Origin: Dyadobacter arcticus
GTDB taxonomy: Bacteria; Bacteroidota; Bacteroidia; Cytophagales; Spirosomataceae
Direction of reading: 5' to 3'
Assembly (NCBI RefSeq): GCF_011762185.1
Contig: NZ_JAASQJ010000005.1
Location: 372,001-436,000, forward strand
Length of the DNA: 64,000 bases
Below are positions 8,176 through 17,756 of this stretch, piece after piece. The notes under the pieces were generated by a model. The model was given only the letters and a program-made list of their open reading frames with translations. It had not been told where the DNA came from and searched no databases. A program made the position numbers and the translations under genes. Each line of letters begins with the position of its first letter. Within the stretch, counting starts at the first letter, position 1.

Positions 8176-9465
8176 CTATCCTACATTACCCGTAATCGAT
8201 TTCAACTTTCTGTCGAACTCAGATAGGATGCGCTCTTTCATCTGCACTTTGCGCTTTTGAATGTTGATCCGACCGGCGGCTTGCTTGTCGATTTCAGGAT
8301 CACCTGTTGCCGTTCTGTCGAATTCCAGGATCGCAAATTCAAGATCGCTTTTTTCACGTTTGGCAAGCCACTCCAACTCCCTGTATTTTGTTCTTAGCTG
8401 CTCTTCCTGACTTTTCATTTCGAAAGCGGGATATTTGCGACTGATCACACGGGCAAGATAGCTGAGCTCAAAAATCTTGTCACAAACCATTCTGAAACGT
8501 TCGGCAAGCTCCTTATCTGCCATTTTAAATGGAATTTTGATCTCTTTCCATTTGCTTAACAGCACTTTCGCTTCCTGTGAAGCTTCGATGATATCCGGGC
8601 CTCTTAAAAGTGTTTCTGCTTGTTGCAATAGTTTCTGCTGCTCTAAAATCCGTGGGTCAACCCGAACTTTCGGCTCAATTCCTTTTGCGAGATTGTATTT
8701 GTCGTAGAACAACTTAAGGAAGTGCCTGTAAGCCTTATTAACCTTAAAAAAGCGCTTTGGCGGTACTTCTCCAATATTGTTCCAGGCATTACGAACGTCT
8801 CTGGCTTTTGCATAAGCATCGTCCAGGTCACGTGAGTAGCTGAGCGTTTTTGTGATTTTGATCAACTTTTCATACTCCTCTATACGATACTGGTTGATCT
8901 TATTCTGCTCGTCAAAGTAATCACGACGACGTTGGAAAAAGTCGTCCAGGATCTGCTGAAAAGTGGTCTCAACTTCTTCCTGATACTCTTTCTCAACAGG
9001 ACCAGTACGTATCCATTTGGCTTTAATCTCCTGAATTTGGTCGGTGGCCGCTGCATAATCTTCAATGGCCGCCGCAACCTTCACATCCTCAATCAAAGCC
9101 CTCTTGATTTCCAGGTTTTTGAGTTGGTTAACCTCGATCAATCCCTTCAGATACTCCTCTTTCTCTTCCAGCCTATGCAGCAAAGGGACAAAGTCGCCGA
9201 GTGCATCAAAACCTTTAAGCTTACGTTGCAATTGTATCAGTTTGGTGAGATACGAGCCCTTGTTCAGCGCTTCGTCTATCTCCTGTTCCAGTTGCTCAAC
9301 TTTGTTCAATACGATGTTGAAACGATTCTTAAAATAGTCGATCGCTTCCTGCTCTGTCCTTTTTACTTCTCCAATTTGCCGGTCGGGGAATTCCAGGTAC
9401 CCCTTTAAAAATACTTTGCTGTCTTTGACGTAGCCGTATTCATCATTCAATGTGGCATTTTCCAT
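8176..9465 (-). CDS. DUF349 domain-containing protein
   Basis: 429-residue, highly charged, predicted all-helical protein with repeated DUF349 units: segments of the type IKAKWIRTGPVEKEYQEEVETTFQQILDDFF recur about every 70-75 residues as W-x3-G-x2-P/K patterns (for example ARDVRNAWNNIGEVPPKRFF and SKWKEIKIPFKMADKELAERF). No signal peptide or membrane segment is seen, so cytoplasmic. The function of DUF349 proteins in Bacteroidetes is not established. Single-gene unit, divergent from ettA with 69 bases between, with its terminator inside lacI. Confidence 0.85.
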   Translation of the reverse strand: MENATLNDEYGYVKDSKVFLKGYLEFPDRQIGEVKRTEQEAIDYFKNRFNIVLNKVEQLEQEIDEALNKGSYLTKLIQLQRKLKGFDALGDFVPLLHRLEEKEEYLKGLIEVNQLKNLEIKRALIEDVKVAAAIEDYAAATDQIQEIKAKWIRTGPVEKEYQEEVETTFQQILDDFFQRRRDYFDEQNKINQYRIEEYEKLIKITKTLSYSRDLDDAYAKARDVRNAWNNIGEVPPKRFFKVNKAYRHFLKLFYDKYNLAKGIEPKVRVDPRILEQQKLLQQAETLLRGPDIIEASQEAKVLLSKWKEIKIPFKMADKELAERFRMVCDKIFELSYLARVISRKYPAFEMKSQEEQLRTKYRELEWLAKREKSDLEFAILEFDRTATGDPEIDKQAAGRINIQKRKVQMKERILSEFDRKLKSITGNVG

Positions 9466-9534
9466 TCTTCCAATTTTTTATCTGCTAAGTGTAGGGATAA
9501 TAACGATATTTGTTACGCACAAATTAAACAAAAA

Positions 9535-11202
9535 ATGAGTAACGAAAACATTATTTTCTCAATGTCGGGGGTTAACAAAATCATTCCTCCAAACCGGCAT
9601 ATTATCAAAAACATCTATCTATCCTTTTTTTATGGTGCAAAAATCGGGGTTTTAGGTTTAAATGGTTCAGGTAAGTCCACACTCCTCCGTGTGATCGCAG
9701 GCATTGACAAAGACATACAGGGTGACGTTGTGTTCTCTCCCGGCTATTCCGTAGGAATGCTCGAACAAGAACCCAAATTAGACGCAAATAAGACTGTCAA
9801 AGAAGTTGTAGAAGAGGGTGTGCAAGAAATTGTAAACCTGCTCAAAGAGTTCGATCAGATCAATGAAGCTTTCGGCGAGGAAGATGCCGATTTTGATAAA
9901 TTACTGGAACGCCAGGGGGAAGTACAGGAGAAACTGGATGCTGCTGATGCCTGGAATCTGGACAACAGGCTGGAAATAGCCATGGACGCACTTCGCTGCC
10001 CGCCTTCTGATGCGTCGGTTTCCACACTATCGGGCGGTGAGAAACGCAGGGTTGCACTTTGCAGACTGCTTTTGCGCCAGCCCGATGTGCTTTTGCTCGA
10101 TGAGCCTACCAACCACCTTGATGCCGAATCAGTACTCTGGCTCGAAGAACATCTAAGGCAATATAAGGGCACTGTGATCGCAGTAACCCACGATAGATAT
10201 TTCCTGGACAATGTTGCAGGCTGGATTTTGGAGCTTGACCGCGGCGAGGGAATACCCTGGAAAGGCAATTACACTTCCTGGCTTGAACAAAAACAGGAGC
10301 GCTTGAAAAAAGAAGAAAAAACCGAATCCAAACGCCAGAAAACTTTGCAACGTGAATTGGAATGGGTGAGAATGGGGGCGAAAGGCCGTCAGGCAAAATC
10401 CAAGGCACGTTTGGGTGCATACGAGCGGTTGTTAGGGGAGGAAGGCCGCGAGAAAGAAGATAAATTGGAAATTTTTATTCCGGCAGGGCCTCGTCTTGGC
10501 AATAAGGTAATTGAAGCGCACAATGTGTCTATGGGATTTGGCGACCGGCTCTTATATGAAAACCTGAGTTTTGCATTGCCTCCTAATGGTATAGTCGGGA
10601 TTATCGGGCCCAACGGCGCGGGGAAAACGACGCTTTTCAAACTGATCACAGGACAACTGAAACCGTTAACAGGTCATTTCGATGTGGGTGACACCGTGGA
10701 ATTGGCTTATGTGGATCAGGAACATGATAATCTGGACGCCAACAAAACGGTGTACCAAAGCATTGCGGATGGTAATGATTGGATCATGATCGCCGGAAAA
10801 CAATCCAATGCCCGTGCTTATGTGAGCCGATTCAACTTTGGCGGCGGAGATCAGGAAAAAAAGGTAGGTAACCTTTCCGGTGGAGAACGCAACCGGGTGC
10901 ATCTGGCGATGACATTAAAGGAAGGCGGTAACCTGCTTCTATTGGATGAACCGACCAATGATCTTGACATTAACACCTTGCGCGCATTGGAAGAGGGGCT
11001 CGAAAATTTTGCGGGATGCGCCGTGATCATTTCCCACGACCGGTGGTTCCTGGACCGTGTAGCTACACATATCCTGGCTTTCGAGGGTGATTCTCAGGTG
11101 TATTGGTTTGAAGGTAATTTCTCAGAATATGAAGAGAACCGGCGCAAGCGACTTGGAACCGAGTCTGCGCCTAAAAGGATTAAATACAAAAAGCTGGCCT
11201 AG
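9535..11202 (+). CDS. ettA: Energy-dependent translational throttle protein EttA (ABC-F ATPase)
   Basis: ABC-F protein with two ATP-binding cassettes and no membrane domain, 555 residues as usual for EttA. Cassette 1 has GLNGSGKST (41-49), LSGGEKRR (165-172) and DEPTNHLD (189-196). Cassette 2 has GPNGAGKTT (about 360), LSGGERNR and DEPTNDLD. Between them is the linker rich in Lys/Glu (KQERLKKEEKTESKRQKTLQ). Known EttA binds the ribosomal E site and gates the first elongation steps according to ADP/ATP ratio. Followed by an intrinsic terminator. Confidence 0.93.
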   Translation: MSNENIIFSMSGVNKIIPPNRHIIKNIYLSFFYGAKIGVLGLNGSGKSTLLRVIAGIDKDIQGDVVFSPGYSVGMLEQEPKLDANKTVKEVVEEGVQEIVNLLKEFDQINEAFGEEDADFDKLLERQGEVQEKLDAADAWNLDNRLEIAMDALRCPPSDASVSTLSGGEKRRVALCRLLLRQPDVLLLDEPTNHLDAESVLWLEEHLRQYKGTVIAVTHDRYFLDNVAGWILELDRGEGIPWKGNYTSWLEQKQERLKKEEKTESKRQKTLQRELEWVRMGAKGRQAKSKARLGAYERLLGEEGREKEDKLEIFIPAGPRLGNKVIEAHNVSMGFGDRLLYENLSFALPPNGIVGIIGPNGAGKTTLFKLITGQLKPLTGHFDVGDTVELAYVDQEHDNLDANKTVYQSIADGNDWIMIAGKQSNARAYVSRFNFGGGDQEKKVGNLSGGERNRVHLAMTLKEGGNLLLLDEPTNDLDINTLRALEEGLENFAGCAVIISHDRWFLDRVATHILAFEGDSQVYWFEGNFSEYEENRRKRLGTESAPKRIKYKKLA

Positions 11203-11220
11203 TAAGTCGGCGCCGCGAGA

Positions 11221-11251
11221 AAGGGTTCGATATGATATCGAATCCTTTTTT
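11221..11251 (+). terminator. Intrinsic terminator after ettA
   Basis: Stem 11221-11230 (AAGGGTTCGA) pairs with 11238-11247 (one G-T pair), with a 7-base loop, and is followed by six T. It lies 18 bases after the ettA stop codon. Confidence 0.75.
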
Positions 11252-11314
11252 GTTGCAATTGGCTCAAAGATCAATTCTTGCTAACTTTCGCACTGAAACA
11301 GTTTCAAATCTTCA

Positions 11315-12697
11315 ATGAGTCAAATTCCATCTTTACCTAAAATCCATTTTATTTCGATCGGTGGTAGCGTCATGCATAATCTTGCGATTGAGCTTCATTT
11401 ACAAGGATTCAATGTTACGGGATCGGATGATGAAATTTATGAGCCATCTTCCGACCGCCTGTCTAAACATGGTTTGCTACCATCAAAAACCGGATGGTTT
11501 ACAGACAAAATTTCTTCGGATCTCGACGCTGTAATTTTAGGAATGCATGCACGGCAGGATAATCCTGAGTTAGCGAAGGCTCGTGAGATGGGGATTAAAG
11601 TTTACTCATATCCGGAATATATTTTTGAGAAAAGCCAGAACAAACAGCGCGTTGTTATTGCCGGAAGCCATGGCAAAACAACGATTACGTCCATGATCCT
11701 CCACGTTTTGAAATTCAACAAACGGATTTTCAACTATCTGGTGGGTGCGCAGGTCGAAGGCTTTGAGAACATGGTGAAATTATCGGAAACGGCTCCGCTG
11801 ATTGTGATCGAAGGCGATGAATATTTTACTTCTCCGATAGATCCTACCCCTAAATTCATGCATTACGAGCCGCATATGGCCTTGATAAGCGGTATCGCCT
11901 GGGACCATTTTAATGTATTCCCAACCTGGGAATCATATGTAAAGCAATTTGAGCTGCTTGCCGATTCTTTGCCCAAAGCCGGGGCGATCATTTTCGATGA
12001 AACGGATGATATGCTCAATGTCATTGGGCAAAAGGAGCGACCAGATGTAATCAGCGAGCCTTACAATGTGCATCCCAATAAAATTGAAAACGGCAAGACG
12101 ATCCTGATTACTGCTGAGCAGGGAGAAATCCCCGTTCTGGTTTTTGGGAACCACAATATGAAAAATGTCAGCGGCGCCCGGGCCATTTGTGAAAGACTTG
12201 GGATTACGGATGAAGAATTTTATCTGGCAATCCAGTCATTCAAAGGCGCTTCGAAAAGACTGGAGTTATTGGGCAGCAATGATTCGGTGAACATTTACCG
12301 CGATTTCGCCCACGCACCTTCCAAAGTTGAGGCGACAACTTCAGCATTAAAGGAGCAATTTCCTGAACGTACATTGGTTGCGTGCGCGGAGCTGCATACA
12401 TTCAGCAGTTTGAATAAGGCGTTTTTGAAGCAGTACAGAAGAAAACTCAAAGCAGCTGACATTGCCGTCGTTTATTACAATCCACTTACTGTTGAACACA
12501 AAAGACTTGAACCGATTTCGGAAGATGATATCCGTGAGGCGTTCAAAAGAGATGATTTGAATGTTTTTACGGATTCTGGTGAGCTGGCTGCCTTCTTAGA
12601 ATCACTGGCCTGGAAAGACACCAATTTACTGTTAATGAGTTCGGGCACATTTGGAGAACTTGATTTTAAAGGTCTGGCATTGGAAATTCTTTCCTAA
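11315..12697 (+). CDS. mpl: Mpl-type Mur ligase (UDP-MurNAc : L-Ala-D-Glu-meso-Dap ligase)
   Basis: Peptidoglycan-recycling ligase that joins recovered tripeptide to UDP-MurNAc with ATP. 460 residues with the three Mur-ligase domains: N-terminal Rossmann segment HFISIGGSVMHNLAIELH (11-28), P-loop GSHGKTT (117-123) followed by the conserved IEGDEYFTSPID and GIAWDHFNVF, and C-terminal IYRDFAHAPSKVEATTSAL. The EGDEY and WDHFNVFP features suit Mpl better than MurC. Transcribed with the same orientation as its neighbours but after a terminator, so it has its own promoter. Confidence 0.82.
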   Translation: MSQIPSLPKIHFISIGGSVMHNLAIELHLQGFNVTGSDDEIYEPSSDRLSKHGLLPSKTGWFTDKISSDLDAVILGMHARQDNPELAKAREMGIKVYSYPEYIFEKSQNKQRVVIAGSHGKTTITSMILHVLKFNKRIFNYLVGAQVEGFENMVKLSETAPLIVIEGDEYFTSPIDPTPKFMHYEPHMALISGIAWDHFNVFPTWESYVKQFELLADSLPKAGAIIFDETDDMLNVIGQKERPDVISEPYNVHPNKIENGKTILITAEQGEIPVLVFGNHNMKNVSGARAICERLGITDEEFYLAIQSFKGASKRLELLGSNDSVNIYRDFAHAPSKVEATTSALKEQFPERTLVACAELHTFSSLNKAFLKQYRRKLKAADIAVVYYNPLTVEHKRLEPISEDDIREAFKRDDLNVFTDSGELAAFLESLAWKDTNLLLMSSGTFGELDFKGLALEILS

Positions 12698-12708
12698 TCA
12701 CAATTTGT

Positions 12709-12716
12709 TATTTTTG
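12709..12716 (+). promoter_or_regulatory. Bacteroidetes -7 element (TANNTTTG)
   Basis: TATTTTTG matches the Bacteroidetes -7 consensus 30 bases before the LOG-family gene start. I do not see a good TTTG -33 partner, so this is a candidate only. Confidence 0.35.
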
Positions 12717-12746
12717 AAACTACACATAATCTAAATTTCGAAAACA

Positions 12747-13343
12747 ATGCAGTCCATTGTTGTTTATTGCGGTTCAAATGCGGGCAAGAAGCCTGTTTAT
12801 GCAGAGTCAGCCTACGCGCTCGGTGTTGAGCTGGCCAAAAGAAATATCAAGCTGATTTACGGCGGTGGTAATATGGGGCTGATGGGTCGGGTTGCTGACG
12901 GTGCCATGGATAATAATGGCTTTGTAACAGGTATTATCCCTAATTTTCTGGCTAAACTTGAAAATGCACATAAAACGCTTTCCGAGCTTCACTTTGTGGA
13001 TACGATGCACGAACGGAAAGCAAAAATGGTCTCTATGTCTGACGGCGTAATTACGTTACCGGGCGGATATGGCACTTTTGACGAACTTTTTGAAATACTT
13101 ACCTGGGCACAACTTCGCATTTTCCAGGGGCCGGTAGGTATTTTAAATGTCAATGGATATTATGATCTGCTCCTTTTACAATTGGATAAAATGGTCGACG
13201 AAGGATTTTTACATCCCGACAATCGCAAACTCCTGGTGATGTCCGACGACGCAGCGACGCTGCTGGAAAAAATGGAAATCTACCGTTTGGAAAATCAGGG
13301 AAATAAGCCATTGGACAGGTCGTTGTATGTTGATAATAACTAA
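12747..13343 (+). CDS. LOG family protein (TIGR00730), putative nucleotide 5'-monophosphate phosphoribohydrolase
   Basis: 198-residue Rossmann-fold protein with the two LOG signatures: ER-containing HERKAKM (89-95) and PGGYGTFDE (105-113), plus YGGGNMGLMGRVADG (38-52). Characterised relatives hydrolyse cytokinin riboside monophosphates or purine nucleotides to base and ribose 5-phosphate. Whether the bacterium makes cytokinins cannot be told from sequence. It starts 49 bases after mpl and ends 13 bases before the OmpA-family gene. Confidence 0.85.
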   Translation: MQSIVVYCGSNAGKKPVYAESAYALGVELAKRNIKLIYGGGNMGLMGRVADGAMDNNGFVTGIIPNFLAKLENAHKTLSELHFVDTMHERKAKMVSMSDGVITLPGGYGTFDELFEILTWAQLRIFQGPVGILNVNGYYDLLLLQLDKMVDEGFLHPDNRKLLVMSDDAATLLEKMEIYRLENQGNKPLDRSLYVDNN

Positions 13344-13356
13344 TCACCTCCCTTCA

Positions 13357-14937
13357 ATGCGTATTTTATTCTTAATTATTCTTGTCTGGTCTATTTCCTT
13401 TTGTGCCAGCGCACAACTGGAAAACCTTGGGAAAACGGTCAATACAGAGTATAATGAAATAAGCCCTATCATCTCTCCGGATGGTAAAACCGTTTATTTT
13501 TCAAGGATAAGCCATCCGCAAAATACACATGGGCCAAAAGGAAGCCAGGATATTTGGTTTTCGGAGTTGAAGAATGATAAATGGACACAAGCCAGGCGCC
13601 TTCCTCCGCCATTGAATAAAGAAGATTACAACAGTTTATACAGCATTACGCCGGATGGAAATACATTGCTCGTGAAGGGTTCATATAAAAATGGCGTTTA
13701 TGAAACCCGCGGTTTTTCTACAAGTAAAAAGACCGCACGCGGCTGGTCCGCTCCGAATAAAATAGAACTACCAGGTTACAGCAAGATCAGTAAAGGGCAG
13801 TTTGACTGCGGATATTTGTCTACTGACGGAAAGGCACTTGTTATGTCATTCAGTGAAAAAAAGAACAGCAAAACAGACGATATGTATGTCAGTTTTAAAC
13901 AAAAAAATGGAGAATGGTCTAAACCGCTGAATCTCGGACCGGAGATCAATACAGAGGAATTCACTGAAACCACGCCTTTCCTTGCTCCTGATGGTGTTAC
14001 TATTTATTTTTCAAGCGACCGAAAAGGTGGCCAGGGCAGTAATGACATTTATTATAGCAAGCGCATCGATAAATCCTGGAAACGATGGAGCCGGCCGGTT
14101 AACCTCGGTGCTGCAATCAATTCCGACGGTTATGATGCTTATTACACGATTTCGGCATTGGGAGATTACGCTTATATGGTTTCGTTTAAAGACACTGAGG
14201 GTAAAGGCGATGTGGTTCGTTACAATCTGCGTCCAAAACCTGCGCCTGGTGACACCACTGAGGCCCCTGTTGCTAATATTCCCACCGCAGATCCGGTGGT
14301 CATGATCAGCGGAAAAGTGATTGATTCCAAAACCGGAAAGCCTATTGAAGCGACGATCATTTATGAAAATCTTGCAGACGGTGAGGAAGTTGGTACTGCT
14401 ACCACAAACCCAACAACGGGTGAATATAAAATAGTACTCCCTTATGGTCAAAAATATAGCTGGCGGGCAGTAGCGCCCAACTTCATTGCCGAAGGCGAAA
14501 ATATTGATCTCAGCGACTCTACCGAAAGCGGAAAAGACAAAGGTTTTAGAGAGATCACAAACAAATTGCTGAAACTGATTCCGATCGAGGAAGGGCAGAT
14601 TGTGAGATTGAACAATATTTTCTTTGCAACAGGTAAATCTGCATTAAGCAACGAATCATTTCCCGAGCTGAACCGGATCGCCATTTCAATGTCCGAGAAT
14701 AAAACACTCACCATTGAATTGGGCGGGCATACAGACAACACCGGTAGCGCCGAATTTAACCTCAAACTTTCTCAAGACCGGGCTGATTCGGTAAGGGAAT
14801 ATCTCATAGGAAAAGGCACTGAGCCGGATCGCGTTGCCAGTAAAGGATATGGTGAAACCGTTCCGGTAGCCAAAAATGACACGCCAGAAGGTCAACAGCA
14901 AAATCGCCGTGTCGAATTCAAGATTTTAAAAAAATAA
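13357..14937 (+). CDS. OmpA family outer-membrane protein with PD40 propeller repeats
   Basis: Exported cell-envelope protein of 526 residues. The start at 13357 gives a clean signal peptide (MRILFLIILVWSISFCASAQ); an upstream ATG at 13327 would overlap the previous gene. Order: PD40/WD40-like beta-propeller repeats (SPDGKTVYFSR, TPDGNTLLV, APDGVTIYFSSDRKGGQGSNDIY), a carboxypeptidase-regulatory-like beta sandwich (about 315-395, ISGKVIDSKTGKPIEATI), then an OmpA C-terminal domain with ELGGHTDNTGSAEFNLKLSQ and RVASKGYGE, which binds peptidoglycan. Architecture known from Bacteroidetes envelope proteins; the precise role is not known. Confidence 0.88.
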   Translation: MRILFLIILVWSISFCASAQLENLGKTVNTEYNEISPIISPDGKTVYFSRISHPQNTHGPKGSQDIWFSELKNDKWTQARRLPPPLNKEDYNSLYSITPDGNTLLVKGSYKNGVYETRGFSTSKKTARGWSAPNKIELPGYSKISKGQFDCGYLSTDGKALVMSFSEKKNSKTDDMYVSFKQKNGEWSKPLNLGPEINTEEFTETTPFLAPDGVTIYFSSDRKGGQGSNDIYYSKRIDKSWKRWSRPVNLGAAINSDGYDAYYTISALGDYAYMVSFKDTEGKGDVVRYNLRPKPAPGDTTEAPVANIPTADPVVMISGKVIDSKTGKPIEATIIYENLADGEEVGTATTNPTTGEYKIVLPYGQKYSWRAVAPNFIAEGENIDLSDSTESGKDKGFREITNKLLKLIPIEEGQIVRLNNIFFATGKSALSNESFPELNRIAISMSENKTLTIELGGHTDNTGSAEFNLKLSQDRADSVREYLIGKGTEPDRVASKGYGETVPVAKNDTPEGQQQNRRVEFKILKK

Positions 14938-14976
14938 TAGGCAGCAGGTAGTTAATAAGCCCCAAAAATTTACGCT

Positions 14977-14984
14977 TACTTTTG
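14977..14984 (+). promoter_or_regulatory. Bacteroidetes -7 element (TANNTTTG)
   Basis: TACTTTTG matches the -7 consensus and lies 19 bases before the MFS start codon. No exact TTTG is seen at -33. Confidence 0.4.
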
Positions 14985-15003
14985 AGGTATAAACCACTTT
15001 GAT

Positions 15004-16215
15004 ATGCTGGCTAAACGTTCTCCTGCTCTCGGATTCATTTTCATAACCTTACTTATTGACGTGATTGGGCTCGGAATAATCATTCCAGTGATGCCCAAAT
15101 TAATCAGTGAACTGACAGGTGATAGCATCAGTGATGCCTCCAGGGACGGTGGATGGCTTTTGTTTGCCTATGCTTCTATGCAATTTATTTGTGCCCCGAT
15201 TATCGGCGGCATTAGTGACCAATTTGGCAGAAGACCAGTATTGTTAGCATCCCTTTTCGGATTTGGCATCGACTATATTTTTCTGGCATTTGCGCCTACG
15301 CTGGCCTGGTTATATGTCGGGCGGATTATTGCGGGTATATTGGGTGCGAGCTTTACAACAGGGGCAGCTTATATCGCGGACATCAGCACGCCAGAAAAAA
15401 GGGCCCAAAATTTCGGATTACTTGGGGCTGCATTCGGACTGGGATTCATAATTGGTCCTGTGCTGGGAGGATTATTAGGCCAGTATGGCGCCCGCGTACC
15501 GTTTATGGCTGCCGCAGGATTTTCTCTGCTCAACTGGCTTTACGGCTATTTCATTCTGCCGGAATCGCTTCAACCTGAAAACCGCAGGAAATTTGAATGG
15601 TCACGCGCAAATCCGGTAGGTTCTTTACAAAATCTGAAACGATATCCTGTTATTTATGGGCTGATCCTCTCTCTGGGGTTGCTTTACATTGCAATGCATG
15701 CTGTCCAGAGCAATTGGTCTTTTTATGTTATTGAGAAATTCAAATGGGACGAGGCAAATATTGGATACTCATTGGGAGCTGTTGGTATTTTGAGCGCATT
15801 TGTTCAAGGTTACCTGATCCGGCTAATCCTACCGAAACTCGGGCAGAAGAGAGGGGTCTATCTCGGCTTGCTTTTGTATGCATTGGGATTCTTATTGTAC
15901 GCATTTGCCACCCAGGGTTGGATGATGTACGTTTTTATGATTCCATACATTCTGGGCAGTATTGCCGGGCCAGCACTACAAGGGATTATTTCAACGCAGG
16001 TTTCAGCAAATGAGCAGGGAGAAATTCAAGGAGCGCTAACAAGCCTGCAAAGCCTGACCTCGATTATAGGGCCACCGCTCATGACAAATTTGTTTTCAAT
16101 CTTCACGCAGCCTGAGGCGCCAATCCATTTTGCGGGAGCACCGATGCTGATGGCAGCAATTTTGACGTTAATCAGTACTTTTCTTGCAAGAAGAAGCCTG
16201 AAACGAAATTTTTAA
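15004..16215 (+). CDS. TCR/Tet-type MFS drug:H+ antiporter-like transporter
   Basis: 403-residue inner-membrane protein with about 12 hydrophobic segments. It opens with the Tet-family pattern [23 protein letters not shown] (segment 1), and the MFS motif A between helices 2 and 3 reads [13 protein letters not shown] (68-80). Motif C-like [15 protein letters not shown] follows at about 145-160. Likely a proton-driven efflux pump; substrate cannot be told, and similarity to TetA class proteins is not proof of tetracycline resistance. Its stop codon overlaps that of the convergent oxidase subunit gene by 4 bases. Confidence 0.83.
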   Translation: MLAKRSPALGFIFITLLIDVIGLGIIIPVMPKLISELTGDSISDASRDGGWLLFAYASMQFICAPIIGGISDQFGRRPVLLASLFGFGIDYIFLAFAPTLAWLYVGRIIAGILGASFTTGAAYIADISTPEKRAQNFGLLGAAFGLGFIIGPVLGGLLGQYGARVPFMAAAGFSLLNWLYGYFILPESLQPENRRKFEWSRANPVGSLQNLKRYPVIYGLILSLGLLYIAMHAVQSNWSFYVIEKFKWDEANIGYSLGAVGILSAFVQGYLIRLILPKLGQKRGVYLGLLLYALGFLLYAFATQGWMMYVFMIPYILGSIAGPALQGIISTQVSANEQGEIQGALTSLQSLTSIIGPPLMTNLFSIFTQPEAPIHFAGAPMLMAAILTLISTFLARRSLKRNF

Positions 16216-16823
16216 TAAAGAAGGATTAGAAAAATAAATACCACCAGCCAGAGCGCGCCGGTGAAATGCCAATACCTTGTCAGCAACTTGATGCGCAGCC
16301 TATTGGGCGGATTTACGCTGTACACAAACGAGTCGACATAGGTCCTGTTCTTAACAGCTTTTCTGAAAAGATAGGTCAGATAAAAAACGCCTCCAATAAT
16401 GTGTAGCAAATGAAGGGCAGTGAGCAGATAGATAAATCCGTGGGACGTACTTGTGCCAATAAATACGCCAGTATTAACCATTTCCAACCAACCTCCTACC
16501 TGTAATAAGATGAAAACAATACCTAGCAGAAGGGTTGCTCCTAAAAAAATTCGGTAATACAGAAAACGCTCATTGCTGAACGCGAGATTAGCCTCATGTA
16601 AAGTGATGCTACTGAATAAGATAACCAGGGTGCTTAGCCAAAACATGTCGGGTAGCGATACAAGATGCCCTGTGTCCCTATGCATCCGCATTAAAAATAT
16701 TATAAAAATTGAAGTGAACATTAATGAACTGCCTGTGACACAAAGCCACAACATAAAACCTAGCGGCTCTCGTCGCTTGGTGAAGGGGCTTTCCCTTAAT
16801 TTGGTTGTTGGCTTGGGACTCAT
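16212..16823 (-). CDS. Heme-copper (cytochrome c) oxidase subunit III
   Basis: 203-residue membrane protein with five predicted helices, the size of the short bacterial subunit III. Characteristic segments are [45 protein letters not shown] (helices 3-4 with the conserved HxxH) and the C-terminal [21 protein letters not shown]. Subunit III supports stability and proton uptake of the terminal oxidase. It stands alone here, without subunits I and II, downstream of ispE on the minus strand but in its own unit. Partner oxidase unknown. Confidence 0.82.
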   Translation of the reverse strand: MSPKPTTKLRESPFTKRREPLGFMLWLCVTGSSLMFTSIFIIFLMRMHRDTGHLVSLPDMFWLSTLVILFSSITLHEANLAFSNERFLYYRIFLGATLLLGIVFILLQVGGWLEMVNTGVFIGTSTSHGFIYLLTALHLLHIIGGVFYLTYLFRKAVKNRTYVDSFVYSVNPPNRLRIKLLTRYWHFTGALWLVVFIFLILLY

Positions 16824-16912
16824 TTCAATTTTCAGTATTTAATACAAAGCGCATCGTCAGGTGAATATAACGACTATTTTTTGCTGAAGGACATATTAAG
16901 TAAACATTAAAT

Positions 16913-17722
16913 TTACCTCATATAACCCTGCCAAACGCTGAACTTTGGAAAGTTGGTTTTAAGGTTTTTTTCCTGATCAAAAATGGCATATAATGTTGAT
17001 CCTGAACCGCTCATTGAGGCATATTCGGCTCCGAGATTGTATAATTCTGCTTTAATGTCTTGTAAGAGAGTGTATTTATTAAAAAGTGTTGCTTCAAAAT
17101 CGTTTTTCACATGATGTTTCCAGTCCACTACAGGTTTTGATAATAGGGTACGCAGATCCAGTGCACTTTGTTTCGCCTGAACGCCAGCATATGCCTCGGC
17201 TGAAGAAATATGGATGCCCGGATTTGCTAAGACAATCCATTTTCCAGCTAAGCTCAGATCAATACTTTCAAATTCATCTCCTTTCGCAAAACAATATGCA
17301 GGTTTATTGAGGATGAAAAAAGCACAATCACTACCAAGCCGTCGCGCATAGTTGACCTGCTTTTCAACGGGGATATCGAGGCCGAAGTGTTGATTTAAAG
17401 CTTTTAACGTGAAGGCGGCGTCCGATGAACCTCCACCGAGACCTGCTCCTATCGGGATACTTTTAAGGAGATTCAATTTTACAGGTGGTAAATCAAAATC
17501 TTGTGTAAGAAGCTGATAGGCTTTTGCACAGAGGTTATCCTGTCCATTTCCAGGTATACTTATCCCATTTGACTCGAAAGAAAAGACCGGCGCCGCTGTG
17601 ATTTCCAGTGCATCTGTCCATTGAACAGGGTAGAAGCAGGACTGGATATTATGAAAACCGTCTGCCCTTTTTTCAACGATATTTAGGCCAATATTGATTT
17701 TTGCGTTTGGGAAGACCAGCAT
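16913..17722 (-). CDS. ispE: 4-diphosphocytidyl-2-C-methyl-D-erythritol kinase
   Basis: GHMP kinase of the non-mevalonate (MEP) isoprenoid pathway: phosphorylates CDP-methylerythritol with ATP. 269 residues. The N-terminal PNAKINIGLNIVEKRADGFH has the conserved Lys at 8; the ATP loop PIGAGLGGGSSDAA is at 90-103; the catalytic Asp is in RLGSDCAFF (about 132); the C-terminal GHMP motif is SMSGSGSTLYAIF. It lies 34 bases downstream of the M28 peptidase gene on the same strand. Confidence 0.93.
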   Translation of the reverse strand: MLVFPNAKINIGLNIVEKRADGFHNIQSCFYPVQWTDALEITAAPVFSFESNGISIPGNGQDNLCAKAYQLLTQDFDLPPVKLNLLKSIPIGAGLGGGSSDAAFTLKALNQHFGLDIPVEKQVNYARRLGSDCAFFILNKPAYCFAKGDEFESIDLSLAGKWIVLANPGIHISSAEAYAGVQAKQSALDLRTLLSKPVVDWKHHVKNDFEATLFNKYTLLQDIKAELYNLGAEYASMSGSGSTLYAIFDQEKNLKTNFPKFSVWQGYMR

Positions 17723-17756
17723 TGCATTCCGAAATTAGACTGCAAATAAACGCATA

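Noticed and set aside
8932-9408. 158-codon plus-strand open frame opposite the DUF349 gene
   Set aside because: It is the mirror of a well-supported gene with strong helical repeats, its translation is low-complexity Leu/Phe-rich, and it has no promoter of its own.
15004-16215. Calling the MFS gene a tetracycline resistance determinant
   Set aside because: Only family-level Tet/TCR features are visible; many housekeeping transporters share them.
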